This document shows, piece after piece, positions 4,750 through 11,777 of a stretch of 11,777 bases of DNA (the stretch's first letter is position 1; the number at the start of each line of letters is the position of its first letter). A model generated the notes under the pieces. It saw only the letters and a list, made by a program, of their open reading frames with translations. It was not told the origin of the DNA and did not search any database. Made by a program: the position numbers and the translations under genes. This DNA is from Bacilli bacterium (lineage in GTDB: Bacteria > Bacillota_I > Bacilli_A > RF39 > UBA660), in assembly GCA_022793555.1 (NCBI GenBank), contig JAAWDB010000119.1, positions 1-11,777 of the forward strand. The letters are read 5' to 3'.

Positions 4750-6693
4750 TTATCTATAACCTAGAACTTTTGTAATCATAGTCTCGTTAGTATTGCTTAA
4801 AACAATAGATGGATTTTGTTTGTCTGATAAATTTGCATAACCCTCCGAAACTACAGTAATTTTATTTCCAGAAATTTTTACATTTTTTCCTTTTAGCTGA
4901 AAAATGCTCTCATTAGCCACATATGCAATTATAAGATTAATTTGTTTACCATTTGGACTATCGACTTTAACCGAACTATAAATATCTGCTTTATGATATA
5001 AGATTTCAATATATTTAAAGTTTGCAGATGTCTCAGATAATGTAATATCACCGCTTGAACCAGTATTACTTGAATATAAGACTACTGGAACTGCCTGGAT
5101 TTCTCCATTTGCACAATATTGTAAATTGGATTTATTTGAAATCCCGTATGCTCCATTCCAAAACGAGATAAAATTTATGTCTGGTATTGAATCACTAGGC
5201 CATCCTGCATGACCTCTTTCTGTTAAAGTCTTTATATTTCGAGATACAAATTTGTTATTATTCTTATCAAAAACATCGGTATGATGCTGAAACCAGTTTT
5301 TTCCAAAACTAAAATTCGGAATTCCAGCTACAACATCCATCTCCTTGTTGCCATTAGATAATTTATCTACTACTTCTAATTTAAATCGATAATCTTTCTG
5401 ATAATCAAAATTACTACCACAACTGATCGTTGATTTATTTATGGTATTTCCACTCAAGTTTGGAGTTAAAGTTCCACCCAGAGTCCATGCGCTTGCATTT
5501 TTTTCTTTCCAATACCATTTTACTGTAAGAGTGTTCATTACTGCGCCAAAGCTATCATTAAAAAAAGACCCGCTATAGGTCAATTTTACTTCTGAACTTG
5601 TCTGACTTGTTCTAGCAAATTCCACATTTATATTCGGACTAAAATATTCAATTAAACCTCCAGATGCACTTACGACTTTTGATGAAGGAAAACCTCGACT
5701 ATTTGTTGCTGTTAGAGTAAAATCTTTTTTGCTTACTTTATTTAAAGTTACTGTATCAGTAGAAAAAGTTGTACCATCTACGGCTTTCGTCGAAATAGTT
5801 GATTTAGTATCCCCACTCGTACTTGAAGCTTTAATTTGTGGAGTTATTTTTACATTTGAAAATCCTTTTATAATTTTATTTGCATTTCCACTTAAAGCTG
5901 TTGTTACGCTATTAACATCGATTACAGTACCAGCAACCTGAGGTTTACATCTACTCTCTAAACAATTAGCAGTTAAAGACGCTTCTTTTGTTCCTATTAA
6001 TGTGTTCCCGCTATAAGTATTTAAGATAAGTTTTCCTGTACCACTTTTACCATTAAATTGCTGATAAAATGCACTCGGAATAGTAAAATTAATACTATTA
6101 TTGGTAAACTTATATTCTGTATCTTGTAAATTTCCACTAGCATTAATATATTTTACGATTGTTCCAAATGATACTTTTAAACTATGACTAAAATTAGAAC
6201 TTGCAGGATTTAAAGCAATGGTATATGTATCTTCAATATAACCGTTTAATGTAGGACAAGTTGTTGATCGAGCGATTGTATCTAAATCTCTATTAGTAGA
6301 TGCAATGTTTTTTGTTCCCCAACTAGTTCCGGTCGTATGAGTAGCCGAAATACTTACACTTTTTTTGCCATTATCAGCATGATAAACACGTTTTGTAAAT
6401 GATGCTATAATAGCAATACTCCCAACAGGTGCATTTCTTAAATCATAATTTGCAGTCATATTTCCAGAACTTGCACCATCTATTGCGATATTAACTTTTG
6501 ATGAGCCACTTGTATTAAACGCGTTATAAGGATCAGACGCATTCTTTTTATAAAGCCATTGACCCGTTACATCACTATAATTTCCTAACAAGTTTGGAAC
6601 ACTACTCCAATTTAGGTAATAGCTATATATGCTATTATAATTACCACCTGGAATGGTTCCACTTGCAAACATTTGTAAATTTAATTTCATCAT
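4750..6693 (-). CDS. DUF859-like tail structural or receptor-binding protein
   Basis: The 647-residue protein begins MMKLNLQMFASGTIPGGNYN, an opening seen often in Bacillota phage structural proteins. Residues 1-250 are rich in Ser, Asn, Thr and aromatic residues, with patterns like YYLNWSSV and KSVSISATH typical of DUF859 siphovirus proteins. The middle (about 250-480) has Ig-like beta repeats (VKITPQIKASS, FTLTATNSRG, YRFKLEVVDKL). The C-terminal part (about 480-647) has a switch to a separate domain (GHAGWPSDSIPDINFISFW, LYSSNTGSSGDITLS) likely to bind a host surface ligand. GGGGTG lies eight bases before the first ATG, and the start overlaps the upstream stop by four bases (ATGA). No enzymatic motif is visible. 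Confidence 0.82.
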   Translation of the reverse strand: MMKLNLQMFASGTIPGGNYNSIYSYYLNWSSVPNLLGNYSDVTGQWLYKKNASDPYNAFNTSGSSKVNIAIDGASSGNMTANYDLRNAPVGSIAIIASFTKRVYHADNGKKSVSISATHTTGTSWGTKNIASTNRDLDTIARSTTCPTLNGYIEDTYTIALNPASSNFSHSLKVSFGTIVKYINASGNLQDTEYKFTNNSINFTIPSAFYQQFNGKSGTGKLILNTYSGNTLIGTKEASLTANCLESRCKPQVAGTVIDVNSVTTALSGNANKIIKGFSNVKITPQIKASSTSGDTKSTISTKAVDGTTFSTDTVTLNKVSKKDFTLTATNSRGFPSSKVVSASGGLIEYFSPNINVEFARTSQTSSEVKLTYSGSFFNDSFGAVMNTLTVKWYWKEKNASAWTLGGTLTPNLSGNTINKSTISCGSNFDYQKDYRFKLEVVDKLSNGNKEMDVVAGIPNFSFGKNWFQHHTDVFDKNNNKFVSRNIKTLTERGHAGWPSDSIPDINFISFWNGAYGISNKSNLQYCANGEIQAVPVVLYSSNTGSSGDITLSETSANFKYIEILYHKADIYSSVKVDSPNGKQINLIIAYVANESIFQLKGKNVKISGNKITVVSEGYANLSDKQNPSIVLSNTNETMITKVLGYR

Positions 6694-9044
6694 AAACTAA
6701 ACACCCCTGTACCTTCTCCGTGCCAAGGATTGTTATATTTTTCAATTCTGCAATTTGGCGCAACAAAATATTTTCCAACGGTCATATTTTCTGCTCTTAC
6801 AACAGTTTCATGTAATTCTTCATCATATCCAGCAAACAAGACTGTAGAGCCATTACTTTTATCAAGAATAATCATTCCATGTTGATTCAATAAATTTTTA
6901 ACCACAGAATTCACTTCATCAATCGTCAAACCATCTATATTAAATGTAAAACCATTCTCAGTGCGTATTTGAGTAATTCCATTCAAAATCTGTTCATTGA
7001 TAATCGTAATCTTCTGTTCACTAGAAGTTATTTTATTTTCTACTGAACTGATTTGTTGAGTAACAGACTCATTTGTTGCATAATTATTTAATTTGTCATT
7101 TACTGCTAACTCATTATTTTTGATTGTTGTATTAACTTCACTTACACTTTGAGTAATAGAATCATTTAAAATTTGCATTTTAGCTTCTGAATCTTTTTGT
7201 GTTTCAAAGTATTCGGTTATTTTTGATTTTGTATAATAATCACAATCAAAAAAATCGATGAGTTCATCATCAATTTTTAAATAACAATCATCTTCAAAGG
7301 TTTTTATTTTAGTAGCCTTTATTGTAAGCTCTTTTGGCTCAGATAATTTATAGTAAATCGTAATCGGATTATTACTTAGCCAAGTTTTAAAAGCACTAAT
7401 ACTATTTAAACTTTCAGTTTCTTTTGTATAAATTACAAATTCCTTATTACTACCAACTCGAACTAAGATATGATCTTGTAAGCAAGTTTCATTATAAGAT
7501 TCATTATTATTTGTTTCGTATAATTTATCACTCAAAAGAAATCCACTTTTTGAAACATCATCATTTGTTAGCATATCGCTTGGACCACTAACAACGTATC
7601 TATTCTTACCACTTATAGTATTGGTTATAGTTGTTACTTCAGAATTATTATCTAAAACAATTTTTCCTATTCTTTGTATTAAATGACCACTAGCAACTTC
7701 TAATTCATCATAAACATCATCTATTCTGGCTAATTCATGATGTCCAATAACGTGTCCCTCTTCATCATACTGATTCAAATCAATTATTGTTTCAAATTCC
7801 TCATTATTCTGATAAGTTTTTACAATCAAATTTCCTAGAATACCGACATTTTTTATCTCGCAAGGATTGCTAGGACTAGGCTCGTGTTCTTGCTTGCTAT
7901 TTCCCTTTATAATTAGCTTAGGTATATCTTTTCCAGCTGAATTCTCCAGAAAAACTGGATTTCCATTAACAGACTTGATTGGGTTTAGCGTTTCAAGTTC
8001 TTTCTGAGTTGTTTTTGTAGAAGAAACTAAATCTTCAATCATACCAGCATTTTTATCTGCTTTTCGTTCCACTTTTAGAAATCTGTTTTCGAATGAATTA
8101 GCATAATCCAACTTTGTAGAAGTTTCTTTCAACTCTTCCATTTCTATAGAAGATATCCAAGCATTTGGATCCTCAAATGTTCCTCCTTGCCATTCTAATG
8201 TGTGTTTTGAAATATTTGTTTCTATATCTTGATGTTCAATGTCTTGAGTTTTAATTTTTTCTCCTGCTCGTAAATCAAGAATCCCATAAGGAACATCCAA
8301 TTTTGAAATTAATGTGTATGAAAATCCGTTTACTTGATTATAAATGTTTTCATTGATTGAATATCTGTCAATATTAATCCAATCATCTTCTATACGTAAT
8401 TCATGTGGTTCTTCTGGATTTTTTTCAGGCCATTTTACATTATCTTCGGTATCTCCAGTGCTTAACACAACAACATTTATAGCTGATGTCGTATTTCCAT
8501 GCAGAAACTTTTCCCAATCTTCTATCTCATACAATTTATCAGAAAACCACTTTATCGAATAAGTATTATCATAGTTCTTTTGAGCATATCCACTAGCATA
8601 TTTTGCAATTATTTTTACTGCATCTCTATACTTTGGTTTATCTCCTAGATAAGGCCTTTCCTTGAGCTCTAAATCATAATTCAAAAAAGTTCCTTTGAGA
8701 GGAACGCCTACTTTATTTCCGATCCAAACAGCCCAATCACCCATTTTGGCTGGAAATAAAAAAACATCTTCATAATCACTATCAAATTTATGCGTGATAT
8801 CGAATAAAGATAATGTTGATTCTGTAAATTCCTCGTCTGTAATTAAATCTTCAACGTACCATTCTCCAAAATCTTTAATATCTATATATTTTCCTTTTAA
8901 ACCATCATATATATGATTCAGGTTAAGAATTTTTAATTCTCCTGTATTTTTTTCAAAAGAGCCTATAATATTTCCACTTGATCCTATTCTATCAACGAAT
9001 TTCAATCCAGTAATATGATTATCACTTATATTACTTACTATCAT
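6690..9044 (-). CDS. Tail-tip hub protein (Tal-like) with fibre-like C-terminus
   Basis: The 784-residue protein sits where the tail-associated hub is encoded. Residues 1-300 are of the gp27/Tal hub type (strand-rich, GEWYVEDLITDEEF, DAVKIIAKYASGYA), closing the tail tube. About 305-355 is a helical linker. About 360-580 is a beta-rich insert with two hallmarks known from Bacillota tail proteins, PSPSNPCEIKNVG (389-401) and TWLSNNPITIYYKLSEP (554-570), possibly carbohydrate-binding. About 603-695 is a coiled coil (VTQQISSVENKITSSEQKI). The end (FVAPNCRIEKYNNPWHGEGT) resembles C-terminal knobs of minor tail proteins. No peptidase motif is clear. The ATG overlaps the preceding stop by four bases, with GGTGAT upstream. 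Confidence 0.83.
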   Translation of the reverse strand: MIVSNISDNHITGLKFVDRIGSSGNIIGSFEKNTGELKILNLNHIYDGLKGKYIDIKDFGEWYVEDLITDEEFTESTLSLFDITHKFDSDYEDVFLFPAKMGDWAVWIGNKVGVPLKGTFLNYDLELKERPYLGDKPKYRDAVKIIAKYASGYAQKNYDNTYSIKWFSDKLYEIEDWEKFLHGNTTSAINVVVLSTGDTEDNVKWPEKNPEEPHELRIEDDWINIDRYSINENIYNQVNGFSYTLISKLDVPYGILDLRAGEKIKTQDIEHQDIETNISKHTLEWQGGTFEDPNAWISSIEMEELKETSTKLDYANSFENRFLKVERKADKNAGMIEDLVSSTKTTQKELETLNPIKSVNGNPVFLENSAGKDIPKLIIKGNSKQEHEPSPSNPCEIKNVGILGNLIVKTYQNNEEFETIIDLNQYDEEGHVIGHHELARIDDVYDELEVASGHLIQRIGKIVLDNNSEVTTITNTISGKNRYVVSGPSDMLTNDDVSKSGFLLSDKLYETNNNESYNETCLQDHILVRVGSNKEFVIYTKETESLNSISAFKTWLSNNPITIYYKLSEPKELTIKATKIKTFEDDCYLKIDDELIDFFDCDYYTKSKITEYFETQKDSEAKMQILNDSITQSVSEVNTTIKNNELAVNDKLNNYATNESVTQQISSVENKITSSEQKITIINEQILNGITQIRTENGFTFNIDGLTIDEVNSVVKNLLNQHGMIILDKSNGSTVLFAGYDEELHETVVRAENMTVGKYFVAPNCRIEKYNNPWHGEGTGVFSL

Positions 9045-9454
9045 GACACATCACCATAACTAACGAATTCCATTTCAAAGGGAGCATACAAAATATTATC
9101 TGTATTGTTATCCTCTGGTATCTCTCTTCTTACTAAATCGGGCTTAGGAACATAAAAATCTGTCTCAACAAATTTATCTGCCCAATCGTCAAAATAAAAC
9201 ACTTTTATTTGTTCTTGTTTTATTATGTTTAATAATGGTTTTATTTGATATCTATACAAAGATTGCACAAATTTTAATGAATGATCTGGAATCTGTGCTT
9301 GTCTCTTTCGATATAATCGCCCATTTAATTTTCCTCTTTTTGCTGTAGCCTCTAAATCATTAGTTTTTGGTTTGATACCATCTTTTTCAATCCATTCCCA
9401 CGGAAGCTTAAAAGAAAGCTTCCCATCAACACTCTTAAATTCTATTTGTTCCAT
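9041..9454 (-). CDS. Short distal-tail-like protein
   Basis: The 137-residue protein lies exactly between tape measure and tail-tip genes, the place of the distal tail protein (Dit). It is about half the usual Dit length, so it probably holds only a core beta domain, similar in pattern to DUF6711-type small tail proteins: a basic strand region (LEATAKRGKLNGRLYRKR), a helix with LYRYQIKPLLNII, then VFYFDDWADKF and a final strand YAPFEMEFVSYG. I chose the ATG at 9454 because GAAAGGG lies seven bases upstream; a TTG codon earlier is not needed. The ribosome site overlaps the tape-measure stop. The Dit-like role is inferred from position and size. Confidence 0.78.
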   Translation of the reverse strand: MEQIEFKSVDGKLSFKLPWEWIEKDGIKPKTNDLEATAKRGKLNGRLYRKRQAQIPDHSLKFVQSLYRYQIKPLLNIIKQEQIKVFYFDDWADKFVETDFYVPKPDLVRREIPEDNNTDNILYAPFEMEFVSYGDVS

Positions 9455-9467
9455 CAAGATACCCTTT

Positions 9468-11777
9468 CTAGTTTAAAACATAAGTCTTTCCGTCTATATT
9501 CTGTAATAAATGAAGTCCTTTTAAAGTCGCTCTTCCAAATTCTTCTCCTGTATCAGCTTGAACAATGAAAGTAGCATTCATGACAACATCTTTATCTCCA
9601 GTTTCTTCACGTACTATTTTTCGAAATAACGATTCTGGTCCTTCTAAGTTATTTCCATTTTTCTGATCACCAAGAACTGCTGCAAATTTTTTGTTAGGTG
9701 GGATTACTGCACCTTGAGCTAAAAAAGGTATCTCTGGAATAGGTGCTCTCCAATTCAACCAAGTGAATGGACTTATTCCTAAAAAACTAATATCATGTAT
9801 TTTTTGTAAAATATTATTTAATCCTTTAAACGGTGTTGCAACAATAGTATTTATTCCTTTAATTAAAGCATTTACAACCGCTTTAAATGCACTAATAATC
9901 CCATCTTTGATTCCATCAAAAACTTTTCCACCTGTACTGAATACATCTTTTACTTTTTTCCAAGCATCACCAAAAACTTTTCCAAAAAAAGTGGCTACAC
10001 TTCCAAAGACTTCTTTTACACCTTCCCAAGCTTTAACAGCTCCATCGATTAATCCTTTCCACATATTTACAATAAAATCACCAACCGGCTTTATTACGTG
10101 TTCCCAAAACCAACTAGCAACTACACTCAAAATTGAAACAACACCATCCCAACACAATTTAACTCCATTTTTTATACTTTCCAACAATAAAGAAATAGCA
10201 TCTAATATTGTTTCTCCAATGTGTTTGATTAAATTCCAAAGTGGTTTCAATACATTATCATTTATCCAATCAGGAATTGTCTTAAGCAAATCCCATATAG
10301 TAGGAATCCATTCTAACAAATGTTTTCCAATAGAAAATAATAATCCCACGATTAATTCAAAACAAACATCAATAAGTGCTGAAACTATAGAGAGAATATT
10401 AACTAAAATTCCCCACCAATCAATACCTAGGATAAAATCGCCAATAGCAGTGCCAATTCCAGTCCAGTCAATCATAACTAAACTAGTTAAAATTAAATTG
10501 CCTAATCCCAAAATAAAATCGTTTATCTTTTCTGCTAGCAATTTAAAATCAAAAGTATTTATAAATCCATTAAAGCCTTGAATTAAGCAAATAGCAATTT
10601 TAGTTCCTTTATCAAAAAATCCTTTTACATCTATTTGAGACAAAACATTATTTAAACTCTCAGCTAATTTTGAGCCAACATCAAACCATTTTCCATCACC
10701 AATTAATGATTTTATTTCATTCATAAAATTTAATAAATTTTCATTAATTTGCATATTTCCTGAATCAAAATTTAATCCTTCAGACTTAGAACCATTACTA
10801 CTTTCATCATTATTTACTTCCAGTTTATCGAAACTTGCTAAACTTTCTTGAGCTTCATTTACTGCATTTTGAGCTTTTGCTTGATTATAAAGCGACTTTG
10901 CATTTTGCTTAGCTTGTGATGCCGTTTGGCCAAAAATTCCAGAAACAAAAGTTGCAATCGTACCTGTTATTTTAGAAAGTGCATTCATCAAAGTATTAAT
11001 TGCTGGAAGCACATAATTATATATTGGGGTAAATGCTGTCATCAAATTAACTTTAATCTGATTTAAGGATCCAGAAAATTGATTATTGGAACTTAATAAT
11101 GACATGAAACCATTAGAAAGAGTTGTTAATGCACTTCTCAATAATCGAAATATCATAACTGTAGAAGCTAATCGAGTAATACGCTTTTTCAAAGAATCTA
11201 TTTTCGAAGTTACTTGACTAATTCCTTTATCCAAACCATTAGACCCTACTAAAAAATTAGCAATATTTTTAAAAACTTCTATTCCATTATTTTTTTGCTG
11301 GTCACTAGATGATTCACTATCATTTGATGTAATTTGAGAAGCAGTAGCATTAGCTTCCTTTTTTAATTGTCGAATCCTTTCAGTAGCTATCTCAATTTTA
11401 ACTTTTAAATTTTGTACCTCTGCTGAAGCTTCAGGATTTAACTTAATAGTTTTCATTTGTTCATCTAAATTACCTAATTTGTTTTCAACGTTTGATATTT
11501 GTTTATCAAGTTCAAATATTGCCTTGTCGTTGTTGCCAATACCACTATTTTGAAGTTTTTCCTTCCTTATAATTAAGTCATTCAAATCTGACTGTAATTT
11601 TTTTGATTGGGTTTCCATCGCTATTAACGCTGATGGAGCCTTACTAAAACTCATCAATTGGTTATATTTAGCTTTTAAATTATCAAGGGCTACTTTTTCT
11701 TTTATAATCTGATCCGTCTTTTTGTTAAATTGTTGAATCAATTTATCGGTTTCTTTGCTGATATTTTTATAACCATC
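9468..11777 (-). CDS. Phage tail tape-measure protein (partial, C-terminal part)
   Basis: The frame is open to the right edge, so the N-terminus lies outside; a TTG at 11741 is an internal leucine codon, not a start. Of 769 visible residues, the first 150 are coiled coil (Lys/Glu/Leu heptads, SKKLQSDLNDLIIRKEKL). About 190-290 is hydrophobic and helical, ending in a LASFDKLEV motif typical of these proteins. About 420-610 is a long Trp-rich amphipathic helical stretch (WNLIKHIGETI, WFWEHVIKPVGDF, MWKGLIDG, AWEGVKEVF). The end contains GAVIPPNKKFAAVLGDQKNG and VQADTGEEFG. Tape-measure proteins set tail length and are thought to enter the host membrane during DNA ejection. The gene is followed closely by the distal-tail gene. 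Confidence 0.92.
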   Translation of the reverse strand, partial: DGYKNISKETDKLIQQFNKKTDQIIKEKVALDNLKAKYNQLMSFSKAPSALIAMETQSKKLQSDLNDLIIRKEKLQNSGIGNNDKAIFELDKQISNVENKLGNLDEQMKTIKLNPEASAEVQNLKVKIEIATERIRQLKKEANATASQITSNDSESSSDQQKNNGIEVFKNIANFLVGSNGLDKGISQVTSKIDSLKKRITRLASTVMIFRLLRSALTTLSNGFMSLLSSNNQFSGSLNQIKVNLMTAFTPIYNYVLPAINTLMNALSKITGTIATFVSGIFGQTASQAKQNAKSLYNQAKAQNAVNEAQESLASFDKLEVNNDESSNGSKSEGLNFDSGNMQINENLLNFMNEIKSLIGDGKWFDVGSKLAESLNNVLSQIDVKGFFDKGTKIAICLIQGFNGFINTFDFKLLAEKINDFILGLGNLILTSLVMIDWTGIGTAIGDFILGIDWWGILVNILSIVSALIDVCFELIVGLLFSIGKHLLEWIPTIWDLLKTIPDWINDNVLKPLWNLIKHIGETILDAISLLLESIKNGVKLCWDGVVSILSVVASWFWEHVIKPVGDFIVNMWKGLIDGAVKAWEGVKEVFGSVATFFGKVFGDAWKKVKDVFSTGGKVFDGIKDGIISAFKAVVNALIKGINTIVATPFKGLNNILQKIHDISFLGISPFTWLNWRAPIPEIPFLAQGAVIPPNKKFAAVLGDQKNGNNLEGPESLFRKIVREETGDKDVVMNATFIVQADTGEEFGRATLKGLHLLQNIDGKTYVLN

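Noticed and set aside
6690..9044. Endopeptidase activity in the tail-tip protein
   Set aside because: Some Tal proteins carry a wall peptidase, but I see no HxxxD, NlpC/P60 or lysozyme motif here, so I annotated only the hub and fibre-like roles.
9763..10581. Long plus-strand open frame (272 codons) opposite the tape-measure gene
   Set aside because: It lies wholly antisense to a clear tape-measure coding region. Its product is low-complexity (Pro, Ser, Thr, Ile, Asn) and mirrors the sense codons. It shows no recognisable domain.
11739..11741. TTG as a possible start of the tape-measure protein
   Set aside because: The frame stays open for 12 more codons to the window edge and there is no ribosome site; it is an internal leucine codon of a truncated gene.

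Overview
This window looks like the late end of a tailed-phage (siphovirus-type) genome, most likely a prophage of a low-GC Gram-positive host (Bacillota). The reasons are the AT-rich DNA, strong AGGAGG-like ribosome sites, tight ATGA and TAATG gene overlaps, and the order tape measure, tail tip, fibres, holin, endolysin. TGA is used as a stop, so the standard bacterial code applies. I cannot name the species, and no integrase, repressor or attachment site is visible, so lysogeny is an inference.

Nearly everything is on the minus strand and reads from right to left. At 11777-9468 is the C-terminal part of the tape-measure protein, open at the right edge. Next come a short distal-tail-like protein (9454-9041), the large tail-tip hub protein (9044-6690), a DUF859-like structural or receptor-binding protein (6693-4750), a small BppU-like protein (4731-4378), a collagen-like fibre (4378-3110), an unassigned 93-residue protein (3009-2728), a one-helix membrane protein (2723-2427), a holin (2413-2132) and an M23 endolysin with cell-wall-binding repeats (2128-1355). 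The genes are closely packed and probably form one late transcript. A hairpin with a T-run sits just before the holin, and a strong terminator at 1262-1237 ends the module.

Beyond the endolysin is a short accessory region. At 1077-1325 I read an unlabelled, compact locus that has the parts of a type I toxin-antitoxin system. It has a plus-strand promoter and a 19-residue hydrophobic peptide nested in a second tiny ORF. The predicted mRNA has 5' and 3' ends complementary over 18 bases. A convergent minus-strand unit of about 70 nt has its own extended -10 and terminator and would serve as the antisense RNA. This is the most interesting item in the window and is not an ordinary protein-coding feature.

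Further left are a 48-residue ORF (1016-870) and then a Panacea-domain (DUF4065) protein (778-272). The latter has a near-consensus promoter and a cluster of TATACT/AGTATA half-sites. Its start-proximal neighbour overlaps it by 17 bases and leaves the window at position 1. This pair fits the chaperone-like PanA antitoxin plus variable toxin arrangement; the partner is not recognised. The accessory end may therefore hold two unrelated toxin-antitoxin systems side by side.
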